DNA of 64,000 bases from an uncultured Campylobacter sp. (GTDB taxonomy: Bacteria > Actinomycetota > Actinomycetes > Mycobacteriales > Mycobacteriaceae), in contig CAMIME010000007.1 of NCBI GenBank assembly GCA_946221035.1, positions 1 to 64,000 on the forward strand, given 5' to 3'. A program made the position numbers and the translations under genes. Positions within the stretch are counted from its first letter, which is position 1, and each line of letters begins with the position of its first letter. Of the stretch, positions 52,769-61,679 are shown piece after piece. The notes under the pieces were generated by a model. It was not told the origin of the DNA, ran no database searches, and saw only the letters and a list, made by a program, of their open reading frames with translations.

Positions 52769-53482
52769 GTGCAGATTCCGGAGCATGTGCTTTCCGCATT
52801 CCAACTCGACGGCGAGGCCGGAGTGCCCACGGGTCCCGCGTGGGACGACGGCACCCGGTTCGGCCGCGTGGTGTTGGCGCCTGCGGGTGCTACCGCGGCG
52901 TGGTCGGGCAAGGTGCGCGAGCGTGCGAGCGCTGCGGCTGAGGGCGTGCGCATTTCGCGCCCGGTGCGCGCAACCGACGGCCGCCTGGTGGTGGGCGGGT
53001 TCAGGGCGAGCGAGTTCGTCGAGGGCGAGGTGCTCGCGCGTATCGACGAAGCCATTGCCGCCGCTTTGCGTTACGACGACGCCCTGGCGGGGAGCCAACC
53101 TCCCGCCGTGGAACGTCAAGACCCATGGGCTGAGGTGGATCGCGCAATCTGGCAGGGCTATCAGCCGGAGGCCGACGCGGTGGTGGCGCACCTCAACTTC
53201 CTGTCTTGCCTGGTGTTCTCCGGCGACGCCGCGCCCACGTTGACCGACCTGGTGCCGTCGGTGGGGTTGCGTCCGCGCGGTTTCAGCGCGGCGTTAGTCA
53301 TGGTCGACGGACTTCTGGCCGGTGCCGTCGACGCCGCGGTGGTGGATCGGTGGGATCATATCCCGGGTTTTCGGGGGCTTGCACAACGTGCCCTGACCTA
53401 CCGGGTAGACGCCTCGGCGGCGACAGGATCGGACATACGTTCGATAGCTGGGCTGGTGGCGGACACCTTGGTGTCGGGGTGA
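52769..53482 (+). CDS. TIGR02569 family protein
   Basis: This 237-residue protein matches the actinobacterial TIGR02569 family, found just before the AdnAB genes in mycobacteria. It has P-E-H-V-L-S-A-F near the start, W-S-G-K-V-R-E-R, R-P-V-R-A-T-D-G-R-L-V-V-G-G-F and R-A-S-E-F-V-E-G, and the core resembles a shrunken aminoglycoside-kinase-like fold without clear catalytic residues. The start is GTG 52769. It precedes adnA by 17 bp and may be part of that operon. Confidence 0.75.
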   Translation: MQIPEHVLSAFQLDGEAGVPTGPAWDDGTRFGRVVLAPAGATAAWSGKVRERASAAAEGVRISRPVRATDGRLVVGGFRASEFVEGEVLARIDEAIAAALRYDDALAGSQPPAVERQDPWAEVDRAIWQGYQPEADAVVAHLNFLSCLVFSGDAAPTLTDLVPSVGLRPRGFSAALVMVDGLLAGAVDAAVVDRWDHIPGFRGLAQRALTYRVDASAATGSDIRSIAGLVADTLVSG

Positions 53483-53499
53483 TCTGAAAGAGTCGAACT

Positions 53500-56400
53500 A
53501 TGTCTCGGCCGAACACATCCCCGCTTCCTCCCGTGCCCCTGGCGCCGCGGGCGTACCTCGTGCACCGCGAGCCCGCCCACGACCAGCGCTCATGGCCCGT
53601 TGCCTTACCGGAGCACGGCACGTGGAAGGTGACCGGTGCTGCGGGCTCAGGCGTAAGTAGCTTCCTTGTGGACACTGTTGTGGCGGCGGTAGAGCAGCAC
53701 GGGGACGCCTCCGGCGTGCTCGTGCTCACGGACTCAAAGGAGTCCGCTGCTCGCCTGCGCAGTCAGCTCTCGGCTCGATTGGCGTCGTCCAGCCACGTCA
53801 CCGAGGGGGCGATGGTGCGCTCAGTCCACTCGCTCGCGTTCGCCATCGTGCGCGACCGCGAGCCCGGCGTGCGTTTGATCTCCGGTGCAGAGCAGGACGC
53901 GATGATCCGCCAACTGCTTCAAGGCCAGGCGGAGGACGGGCGCGGCACGTGGCCGGAGGAGCTGCGCCCGGCGATGACCATGGTCGGGTTCGCCCGCCAG
54001 CTGAGGGATTTCCTGCTGCGTGCCATCGAGCGCGGCTTGGGGCCCGAGGAGCTGGTGGAGCTGGGCCGGGCCCACTCGATCCCCGTCTGGGCGGCCTCCG
54101 GCGACTTTCTCCGCGAGTACCGGCAGGTGATGGCGCTCAGTGGCGCAAGGGGGCTCTCCGCATCCGAACTCGTCGCAGAGGCGCTCGACGCGCCCCTCCC
54201 GCGGCGGTGGCACACGGTGGTGGTCGACGACGCCCAGATGCTCGCCCCGGCGTCTGCAGCCCTGGTCACACGGCTACTGCACCAGGCGGATCTAGCGGTG
54301 GTGGGCGGCGACGTCGAACAGTCCGTCTTCCGCTTCCGCGGCGCGTCGGACGCCTTCCTCCGCGACCTTGGGGGCCTGGACCACCGGGTGATCGACCTGG
54401 GGCCGTCGCGGCGCGAGCCCGAGCGCCGGGTCACGATCGCCAGCGACACCGCGAGCGAATTCGATGCGGTGGCCGACGCACTGCGCCGCGCCCATTTTGA
54501 AGACGGGGTGGCGTACCGCGACATGGCGGTCATCGTGCGTTCGAGCTCGGCAATCGAGCCCGTGCGCCGAGCCCTCCTGCACACCGGGGTACCGGTCATG
54601 CTCAACCCGACGGACCTCGTGCTTGGACAACAGCGGATTGTCGCCTCCCTCCTGCTCGGTGCGCGATCGCTCTACGAGGAGCTCACCGCCGCCCAGTGGC
54701 GCGATCTGCTCCTTGGGCCGGTTGGTGGGGCTGACCCCGTGACGCTGCGTCGGCTCCTGCGCGGCTTGCGCCGCTGGAACCCAGACGAGCGGGCCGAGGA
54801 GACGCTGCGAGAACTCCTCATCGCGCCGGGCGAGCTGCCGGATTTCGGCACCGTGCTCACCGACCGCGAACTGGACTTTTTGCGCCGGGTGCGCGGCGTG
54901 GTGGAGGCCGGCCGGCGCGCTGTGGCCGGCGGCGGGAGCGTCGAGGAGGTGCTGTGGGCGCTGTGGCACGCAACGGGGCTGTCGAATCGCCTGCTCGCGG
55001 CCTCGCTTCGGGGTGGGGCCGGCGGGTCCCAAGCGGATCGTGACTTGGACGCGGTCATGGCCCTGTTCGACGCCGCGGGTGATTACACAGAACGCAGGCC
55101 CCACTCCGGAATCGAGTCGTTCGTGGACACTGTGACGGAGCAGGTGCTGCCGAGTGGCGTGCGCGACCGGCGCAGCGCCAAACCGGATGCTGTTTCGCTG
55201 CTGACTGCGCACGCCGCGGTGGGCCGCGAGTTCTCACGTGTGGTGGTGTGTGGGGTCCAAGAGCTGACCTGGCCCAGCCTGGGCGAAACCGGCTCCCTGT
55301 TCAGGCAGGAAGACTTGGTTGATCTGATCGACCGGGAGGTCGACCCCGCCGTGCCGGTGCCGCGCATCGCGGAGCGCATGCGCGAGGAGCGGCGCCTGTT
55401 CGCCCTGGCGTTGAGCCGGGCGACCTGCGACCTGTTGGTCACGGCCGTCGACGCCCCGGATGGGGAGCCACCGCTCGAGCCCTCCCGCTTCGTGGGCGAG
55501 TTTTGCGCCGAGCACGGCCTCAACCCCGCGGAGGTGGGCTCCAACGATCCGGCAACCCGGAGTGCTACCGACCCCGACGAGGGTGTGCGTGTGCTGTCCC
55601 GCGACCACATCATCGCGGAGCTGCGGCGTGCGCTGACCGCCCCAGGGGTCAGCGACATCGCCCGGCGGCAGGCGGCTCGCCAGCTGGCCAGGCTTGCTCG
55701 GGCTGGAGTGATGGGGGCGGACCCTGAGCAGTGGTGGGTGACCACGGAGCCGTCGACAAGCGAAAGCCTCGGGGAGCCAGCGGCGCTGTCGCCGTCGCGC
55801 ATTGAGAAGCTTTTGGAATGCCCAATGCGCGCCGAGCTCGAGCGCATGGTGGGCCTAGATGAAACGCTCGAGATGATTTACGGGTCGATGGCGCACGCGT
55901 ACCTGGAGGCGTTGGGGCGCGGCGTGGAGGAAACGGATGCGCGCCGGGCAGTGCTTGACGCGAGGCGCGCCGCGGATTACGCCCCAGCGTGGAAGCGGGA
56001 GCGCGACTTGGCGGACTTTGAGGCGATGCTTGACCGCACTAGGCAGTGGTTGGAGTCGAGCCGCGGCGCGTTCGAGCAGGTCGCGGTCGAGGCCCCGGTG
56101 GATGTGCAGGTAAGCGAGCACGTCCGGATTCGCGGGCGGGTGGACCGGCTCGAGCGCGAGGAACATGGCGCCGTGCACATCGTGGACCTGAAAACGGGAG
56201 CCACACCCCCCACCGCGGCGGACGCCGCAGCAAATCCCCAGCTCATGGCCTACCAGCTCGCTGTTTCGCGTGGAATGCTTCACGACGGCTCCGTGGCCGA
56301 CCCCGCACCCGACAGCCCCCCGCTGGAGGTTGGCGGCGCTGTCTTGGTCTACCCCAACGCGGGGAAAGCGCGGCTGACCACCCGGGAGCAACCGCCGAAG

Positions 56401-56562
56401 ACCGCAGACGAGCTGGATGATTTCCGCCGCGAACTCGATGCCCTGCCGGCCCAGATGGCGGGACCGGAGCTAATGGCCCGCACCGGGGCGCAGTGCGAGC
56501 GCTGCGCGGTGAGGTCTCTGTGCCCGGTGCAGCCGGAGGGAGAGGTGAACTACCGTGCCTGA
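53500..56562 (+). CDS. adnA: AdnA helicase-nuclease subunit with lost Walker A lysine
   Basis: This 1020-residue protein is one half of the AdnAB motor-nuclease that resects double-strand breaks in mycolic-acid bacteria. The Walker A region (residues 46-54) reads G-A-A-G-S-G-V-S-S: the Lys needed for ATP hydrolysis is Val52. Motif II reads V-V-V-D-D-A-Q and motif III G-G-D-V-E-Q-S-V-F-R-F-R, both still recognisable. The C-terminal nuclease is complete, with G-R-V-D-R-L, V-D-L-K-T-G and Q-L-M-A-Y-Q, and four Cys (E-C-P near residue 777, then C-E-R-C and S-L-C near 1001-1010) should hold an Fe-S cluster. So this subunit appears to be a nuclease with a dead motor. It overlaps adnB by 8 bp. Confidence 0.92.
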   Translation: MSRPNTSPLPPVPLAPRAYLVHREPAHDQRSWPVALPEHGTWKVTGAAGSGVSSFLVDTVVAAVEQHGDASGVLVLTDSKESAARLRSQLSARLASSSHVTEGAMVRSVHSLAFAIVRDREPGVRLISGAEQDAMIRQLLQGQAEDGRGTWPEELRPAMTMVGFARQLRDFLLRAIERGLGPEELVELGRAHSIPVWAASGDFLREYRQVMALSGARGLSASELVAEALDAPLPRRWHTVVVDDAQMLAPASAALVTRLLHQADLAVVGGDVEQSVFRFRGASDAFLRDLGGLDHRVIDLGPSRREPERRVTIASDTASEFDAVADALRRAHFEDGVAYRDMAVIVRSSSAIEPVRRALLHTGVPVMLNPTDLVLGQQRIVASLLLGARSLYEELTAAQWRDLLLGPVGGADPVTLRRLLRGLRRWNPDERAEETLRELLIAPGELPDFGTVLTDRELDFLRRVRGVVEAGRRAVAGGGSVEEVLWALWHATGLSNRLLAASLRGGAGGSQADRDLDAVMALFDAAGDYTERRPHSGIESFVDTVTEQVLPSGVRDRRSAKPDAVSLLTAHAAVGREFSRVVVCGVQELTWPSLGETGSLFRQEDLVDLIDREVDPAVPVPRIAERMREERRLFALALSRATCDLLVTAVDAPDGEPPLEPSRFVGEFCAEHGLNPAEVGSNDPATRSATDPDEGVRVLSRDHIIAELRRALTAPGVSDIARRQAARQLARLARAGVMGADPEQWWVTTEPSTSESLGEPAALSPSRIEKLLECPMRAELERMVGLDETLEMIYGSMAHAYLEALGRGVEETDARRAVLDARRAADYAPAWKRERDLADFEAMLDRTRQWLESSRGAFEQVAVEAPVDVQVSEHVRIRGRVDRLEREEHGAVHIVDLKTGATPPTAADAAANPQLMAYQLAVSRGMLHDGSVADPAPDSPPLEVGGAVLVYPNAGKARLTTREQPPKTADELDDFRRELDALPAQMAGPELMARTGAQCERCAVRSLCPVQPEGEVNYRA

Positions 56563-59500
56563 TTTCGCACCCGTGATGTCACCCAGACTGCTTTCGGTGT
56601 ACCTGGGCCAGCAGAACCAACCGACGGAGCAGCAGGCGGCGGTCATCGGCGCGCCACCCGGCCCGATGTTGGTGGTGGCGGGCGCCGGCGCCGGGAAAAC
56701 GGAGACGATGGCTGCACGCGTGGTGTGGCTCGTGGCCAACGGCTTCGTTCGCCCCGACGAGGTGTTGGGGCTGACGTTCACGCGCAAGGCGGCCCAGGAG
56801 ATGGGCAAACGCATCAGGGACCGGCTCGGAGCGCTGGCCGCAAACACGGACCTTCTGAAACGGCTCGACCCGGCAGGCGAGCTGGCGGAGACGCTGCAGG
56901 TGATCGCTCCCACGGTGTCCACCTACGACGCGTACGCGGGCGAGCTCATTCGGGAGTACGGGTTGCTCGTTCCTGTGGAACCCGATGCCCGTTTGATCAC
57001 CGACGCGGAGCTGCACGCAATTGCGACCGACGTGGTGCTGAACCATGCGGGCGGCCTGCTTTCTGATTCTGGTTCTAACCCGACGCTGAACACCGTGGTG
57101 GGGGAGCTGCTTGCGCTCACCACCGCGATGGGCAATGAGCTGACCGGCCCGGACTGGGTGACCGAGCGCGCGCACGAGTTTATTGCGGAGACCGAGTCGT
57201 ACCCGCCCAGCCCAAAGGCGCGCGTGGAGTTCACCCAGGTGCTGCAGCGGTGGCGCAGCAAGCAGGAGGAGCGGGTGAATTACCTGGCCCTTTCCCGGGC
57301 GCTGCAGGCGGAGCTGCGGCGCCGCGGCGTGGTCACGTTCAACGAGCAGATGTCGGTGGCGGCAGGACTCGCACGCGACCACGCTGCGGTGGGGGAAAGC
57401 CAGCGCCGCCGCTTCCGCGTGGTCATGCTGGATGAGTACCAGGACACCTCCCACGCCCAGCGGGTGCTGTTGCGCAGCCTCTTCGGGCAGGGGACGGACC
57501 CGGAGCTGACGGTCACCGCGGTCGGTGACCCAATGCAGGCAATCTACGGGTGGCGCGGGGCCACGGCCGCCAACCTGGAGGCGTTTGTCCACGACTTCCC
57601 CGCCGCGTCAGGTGCGCCGGCACCGAAGCGGCAGCTGACCACATCGTGGCGCAACCCGCCTGAGGTGCTCGAGCTAGCCAACGGCGTCTCCGGCGCGGTG
57701 TTGGGCAGCGGCGAGGCGCGAGCAGTCGAACCCCTCGCCGCCCGGGAGGGCGCCGGGCCCGGGGAGGTGAAGCTCGGTTTCTTCCCGCACCAGGAGGAGG
57801 AGATCGCGTTCGTGGCAGACGAGCTCGCGTCCCGCTACACGGCGAGCGTGGGCGCGGGGGAAACCTTCTCCGCAGCCGTGCTCGTGCGGAGGAACCGGCA
57901 CAGCCACACCGTGGCAGAGGCGTTGGAGGAACGCGGAGTGCCCTACGAGATCGTGGGGCTAGCCGGGCTGCTCGACGTCCCCGAAGTCGCCGACGCCGTC
58001 GCGGTGGCCACCATGCTCGTGCGACCGGACGACACCGCGGCTGCCCTGCGCATCCTTGGCGGCCCGGCGGTCGGCCTGGGCCTGGCGGACCTGGAGGCGC
58101 TGGCGGCCCGCGCCCGCAACTTGCGCGGCAGGCGGGTTGAGGAGTCAGAAGACGATTTGCGCGCACAGCTGGATGCACTCGTCGGCGCGGCGGAAGACAT
58201 CGCCGCGAAGGCAGACCGCCCGGAGGGGCTGGCCGACGCGTTGGCGGATCTGGGGGAACTGGAGCGCTACAGCGCCGAGGGAGTTCGCCGGATGCAGTCC
58301 GCCGCGGCGAAATTGCGGTGGCTGCGCACCCACAGCCTGGGCAAGGCACTCAGCGACGTGTTTGCGGACATCATCTCCGTCTTCGGCATCCGCACCGAGG
58401 TACTGGCGCGGCCGAGCGCTACTGGCACGGTGCACCTGGATCGGCTTTTGGAGGAGGTTGCGGCCTACCCCGGCACGAGTCTCGATGCCCTGCTGAGTTA
58501 CTTCGAGCTTGCACGCAGGCACGAGGACGGGCTCACCCCGGGCAGCGTTACAGCGCGCGAGGACCGCGTCCAGATTCTCACCGCGCACAAGGCCAAAGGC
58601 CTGGAGTGGGACACGGTGGCTGTGGTGCACGCCGACGCCGAAACGTACAAGGCGAAGACCGAGACGTTCCTCACCTACGTGCGCTACCTGCCGCCCGAAA
58701 GCTTCGGCGACCCGGAGATTCACGAGGTGTTCGCGGAGGTGGAGCACCGCAGCGACTTTGAAAAGGCGACGAAGGCGTGGCTCAAGGAGGTGGGGGCACA
58801 GCTCGCAGAGGAGACGGCGCGGCTGTTCTACGTCGCCGTCACACGCTCCGCGAAGACGCTCCTGGTCACCGGCTCCCGCCGCCGGCCCGATGCCGCGAAG
58901 GAGGCGGCGCCGTACGAGCACTTCGCGGCAATGCGCGATGCGGTGCCGGAATCGGATGTAGTGGTGTGGGATGACGGTGCGCAGGTGCTGGAGGAACCCG
59001 AAGCCCACACTCCTCACGCAGAGACCGGCACCTGGCCGCACTACCACCCCGCGCCCGCGGACGTGGCTGCGGCCACCGCGGTGGAGGAGGCGATCGCCGC
59101 GCTGCCCGATTACGTGGACGGGGAGCTGTTCTCGCTGTGGGAGCGCGATACGTCGGCGTTGATTGAGGAGCACGAGCAGGCGCAGTCGGGCGACGTCGCG
59201 GTGGTGCTGCCGGGTGAACTCACCGCGTCCGATGTCGTGGCGCTGAAAGCCGACCCGGAGCAGTTTGCAAGGCGGGCGCGCCGTCCGGTGCCGTTCAAAC
59301 CGAATTCCTATGCCAAGCGCGGCACCGCGTTCCACGAATGGTTGGAGGAATACTTTGGTGCCCGCCCGCTGCTCACAGAGGACGAGTTGCCGGGCGCGGA
59401 CGAGCCGGAGACGGATCCACGACTGCTCGAGCGGCTGCAGAGGAACTTTGAGGCAAGCGAGTGGGCCGCGCGCACGCCGGCCTTTGTGGAGCACCCCTTC

Positions 59501-59818
59501 GAACTCGCGTTGGGGGATGCGGTGGTGCGTGGGCGCATGGACGCCGTGTTCCAAGAACCGGGCGGCGGCTGGGTGGTCGTTGATTGGAAGACGGGGGAGA
59601 AGCCGGCGCGCGACGCAATGGAGGCGGCGAAATTGCAGCTCGCGGTCTACCGTGAGGCCTGGAAGCGGATCGCAGGTGACGGCCTGCCGGTGCGCGCGGT
59701 ATTTTTCTACGTGCGATACGGCGAGACCTACGCGCCGACAAACCTGCCGGACGCGGCGGAACTTGAGGTGCTGCTGCGCGACGCCGCCGCAGGATCGAAC
59801 CAGGAGGACGCGACGTAA
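56555..59818 (+). CDS. adnB: AdnB helicase-nuclease subunit
   Basis: This 1087-residue protein is the lead motor of AdnAB. Walker A is intact (G-A-G-A-G-K-T, residues 43-49), as are V-L-G-L-T-F-T-R-K-A-A (Ia), V-M-L-D-E-Y-Q-D-T (II), V-G-D-P-M-Q-A-I-Y-G-W-R (III), L-T-A-H-K-A-K-G-L-E-W (V) and R-L-F-Y-V-A-V-T-R-S (VI). The nuclease domain has G-R-M-D-A-V, V-V-D-W-K-T-G and K-L-Q-L-A-V-Y, without Cys cluster. GTG 56555 starts within adnA, so the subunits are made together. The order adnA-adnB-channel-nudC-uvrD2 is the mycobacterial one. Confidence 0.94.
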   Translation: MPDFAPVMSPRLLSVYLGQQNQPTEQQAAVIGAPPGPMLVVAGAGAGKTETMAARVVWLVANGFVRPDEVLGLTFTRKAAQEMGKRIRDRLGALAANTDLLKRLDPAGELAETLQVIAPTVSTYDAYAGELIREYGLLVPVEPDARLITDAELHAIATDVVLNHAGGLLSDSGSNPTLNTVVGELLALTTAMGNELTGPDWVTERAHEFIAETESYPPSPKARVEFTQVLQRWRSKQEERVNYLALSRALQAELRRRGVVTFNEQMSVAAGLARDHAAVGESQRRRFRVVMLDEYQDTSHAQRVLLRSLFGQGTDPELTVTAVGDPMQAIYGWRGATAANLEAFVHDFPAASGAPAPKRQLTTSWRNPPEVLELANGVSGAVLGSGEARAVEPLAAREGAGPGEVKLGFFPHQEEEIAFVADELASRYTASVGAGETFSAAVLVRRNRHSHTVAEALEERGVPYEIVGLAGLLDVPEVADAVAVATMLVRPDDTAAALRILGGPAVGLGLADLEALAARARNLRGRRVEESEDDLRAQLDALVGAAEDIAAKADRPEGLADALADLGELERYSAEGVRRMQSAAAKLRWLRTHSLGKALSDVFADIISVFGIRTEVLARPSATGTVHLDRLLEEVAAYPGTSLDALLSYFELARRHEDGLTPGSVTAREDRVQILTAHKAKGLEWDTVAVVHADAETYKAKTETFLTYVRYLPPESFGDPEIHEVFAEVEHRSDFEKATKAWLKEVGAQLAEETARLFYVAVTRSAKTLLVTGSRRRPDAAKEAAPYEHFAAMRDAVPESDVVVWDDGAQVLEEPEAHTPHAETGTWPHYHPAPADVAAATAVEEAIAALPDYVDGELFSLWERDTSALIEEHEQAQSGDVAVVLPGELTASDVVALKADPEQFARRARRPVPFKPNSYAKRGTAFHEWLEEYFGARPLLTEDELPGADEPETDPRLLERLQRNFEASEWAARTPAFVEHPFELALGDAVVRGRMDAVFQEPGGGWVVVDWKTGEKPARDAMEAAKLQLAVYREAWKRIAGDGLPVRAVFFYVRYGETYAPTNLPDAAELEVLLRDAAAGSNQEDAT

Positions 59819-60901
59819 ATGAAGCTGCGGGGTACCTTTTCTCACCGTGGAGTGGGCCGGGACGAGATTGACCTACCCGTCTACAGCCTGCTGGACACGA
59901 TCAACATTCCCACCACCGCGCGAGCGACGCCGTGGGCGTTGATGGCGCGCCGCTTCGGCTACGCCCTGCTGCTCATCGTGGCCGTGGCGTTCGTCTCCTA
60001 CTTCGATCGGGGCGGCTACTCCGAGGACCTCACGTTCATCGATGCGCTGTATTACTCTGCGGTGACGCTGTCTACCACGGGCTACGGCGATATCACCCCG
60101 GTGACGCAGTCAGCCCGCGTGATCAACATCTTCATCATCACCCCGGCCCGCGTGGCGTTCCTGATGCTCCTCGTCGGCACGACCCTGTCCGTGCTCACAG
60201 AGGACTCGCGCAAGACCCTACAAATCCAACAGTGGAGGAATACGGTGCGAAACCACACCATTGTCATCGGCTACGGAACAAAGGGGCGCTCCGCGGTAGA
60301 AGCCCTCCTGGCGGGAGACACCGCGCCCTCATCGATCGTGGTGGTGGACACCGACCCGGTCTCGCTGGCGGAGGCGGAGAAGCGGGGTTTGGTGACGGTG
60401 CACGGCAACGGCACGAAGTCGGACATCTTGCGCATCGCCGCAGCGAGCCGGGCCCGGTCGGTGGTCGTCGCGCCGTCGTCGGACGATACGGCCGTGCTGA
60501 TCACCCTGTCGGTGCGTGAAATTGCGCCCAGCGCGCGCATTGTGGTGAGTGTGCGCGAGAGCGAGAACCAGCACCTGTTGATGCAGTCGGGTGCAGATTC
60601 GGTGGTGGTCTCCTCCGAGACCGCGGGCCGCCTGCTCGGCATCGCCACCGTCACCCCGCCCGTGGTGGAGATGGTGGAGGACCTGCTCAGCCCCGACGAG
60701 GGGTTCGCGGTGGCGGAGCGCCAGATCGCAGACGACGAGGTGGGTGCGAACCCCCGCCACCTCGCCGACATCGTCTTGGGCGTGGTGCGCTCCGGCGAGC
60801 TCTACCGCATCGATTCGCCGGAGGCGGAGACGGTCGAGCCTGGCGATCGCCTCCTGTACGTGCGCATGAAGGCCCCCGACGCCTCCAAACAGGCGGAGTA
60901 A
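59819..60901 (+). CDS. Potassium channel with RCK (TrkA-N) domain
   Basis: This 360-residue membrane protein is a two-helix K+ channel. Helix 1 lies near residues 42-62, the selectivity filter is T-T-G-Y-G-D (near residue 90), and helix 2 follows with L-M-L-L-V-G-T-T-L-S-V. The cytoplasmic RCK domain starts with V-I-G-Y-G-T-K-G and the nucleotide-binding D-T-D, and a TrkA-C domain ends the chain with E-P-G-D-R-L-L-Y. It begins right after the adnB stop, as Rv3200c does after adnB in M. tuberculosis. The reason for this pairing is not known. Confidence 0.92.
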   Translation: MKLRGTFSHRGVGRDEIDLPVYSLLDTINIPTTARATPWALMARRFGYALLLIVAVAFVSYFDRGGYSEDLTFIDALYYSAVTLSTTGYGDITPVTQSARVINIFIITPARVAFLMLLVGTTLSVLTEDSRKTLQIQQWRNTVRNHTIVIGYGTKGRSAVEALLAGDTAPSSIVVVDTDPVSLAEAEKRGLVTVHGNGTKSDILRIAAASRARSVVVAPSSDDTAVLITLSVREIAPSARIVVSVRESENQHLLMQSGADSVVVSSETAGRLLGIATVTPPVVEMVEDLLSPDEGFAVAERQIADDEVGANPRHLADIVLGVVRSGELYRIDSPEAETVEPGDRLLYVRMKAPDASKQAE

Positions 60902-60905
60902 ACAC

Positions 60906-61679
60906 ATGGAGCTTGTGCTTATCGACGCCTCCGGTGCCATCCCCCTCGACGCACACGGAGCGCCCCTGCTGTTTCGTGAGGTCCCGGACGGAGCGTCGAT
61001 AAGCAACCACGTCACGGTGCGGCCCGGGGTGCAGGCGGCGCGCGTGGACGGGGTGAGCGCGGCCGACTTAGCCGGCGGCGTAGAGCACACGGCCACAGCG
61101 CGCACGCACTCGTGCGACCCCCTTGTGGCGCGGGCGATCGGCCTGGTCAACGCCCGGGAGCGCTACCGGTTCGACCCGCGTGACGGGTCGCCGCTGCAGT
61201 GGGGCGATGGGGGGATTGTGGCGCGCGGGCGCTCGGGCGAGCCGATTTTTCCCCGGCTCGATCCATCGGTGATCGGGTTGGTCGAACACCCGGACGGCCA
61301 GCACATCCTGGTGGTGGAGAACGCGCGCAGGCCGGGGTACTTCACCGCGGTCGCCGGGTACGTCGATGTGGGCGAAACGATCGAGGCAGCATTTACCCGC
61401 GAGGTGTTGGAGGAAACGGGCCGCCGCCTGAGCAGCCAGCGCTACGTCGGCTCCCAGCCGTGGCCCGCATCGGGGGCGCTGATGCTGGGATTCATTGGCA
61501 GGACGGAGGATGTGGACCCGGTCGCGGAGGTCGACGGCGAGCTCAGCGCGGTCATGTGGGCGTCGCGCCGGGACCTTGACGCGTTGCCGCTCGCGCCTGA
61601 GGGGTCGATCGCGCGTCGGCTCATCGGCGCGTGGTCGAGCGGGGCGTTGACAGCGGAAAGTGGTGCGTTGTGGCAATAG
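60906..61679 (+). CDS. nudC: NudC-type NAD(H)/NAD-RNA pyrophosphatase, divergent
   Basis: This 257-residue Nudix enzyme should split NADH or the NAD cap of RNA. The Nudix box spans residues 151-173 with E157, R165-E166 and E169-E170 in place. Two NudC features are altered. The zinc-ribbon Cys are missing: the region near residues 86-104 is Arg/Asp/Gly-rich. The marker S-Q-P-W-P-F-P-x-S reads S-Q-P-W-P-A-S-G. Activity is likely, but substrate choice may differ. Two opposite copies of the 11-base motif lie in its first 33 codons. Confidence 0.87.
   Translation: MELVLIDASGAIPLDAHGAPLLFREVPDGASISNHVTVRPGVQAARVDGVSAADLAGGVEHTATARTHSCDPLVARAIGLVNARERYRFDPRDGSPLQWGDGGIVARGRSGEPIFPRLDPSVIGLVEHPDGQHILVVENARRPGYFTAVAGYVDVGETIEAAFTREVLEETGRRLSSQRYVGSQPWPASGALMLGFIGRTEDVDPVAEVDGELSAVMWASRRDLDALPLAPEGSIARRLIGAWSSGALTAESGALWQ
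60918..60928 (+). repeat. 11-base motif copy 13
   Basis: GCTTATCGACG in nudC, in frame as V-L-I-D-A. Confidence 0.9.
60994..61004 (-). repeat. 11-base motif copy 14 (inverted, other frame)
   Basis: CGTCGATAAGC, 65 bp after copy 13 and in the opposite orientation, read as A-S-I-S-N. It is preceded by GGACGGAG, as in the extended form. Confidence 0.9.

Noticed and set aside
58145..59845. 566-codon frame antisense to adnB
   Set aside because: Shadow frame; adnB motifs are unambiguous.
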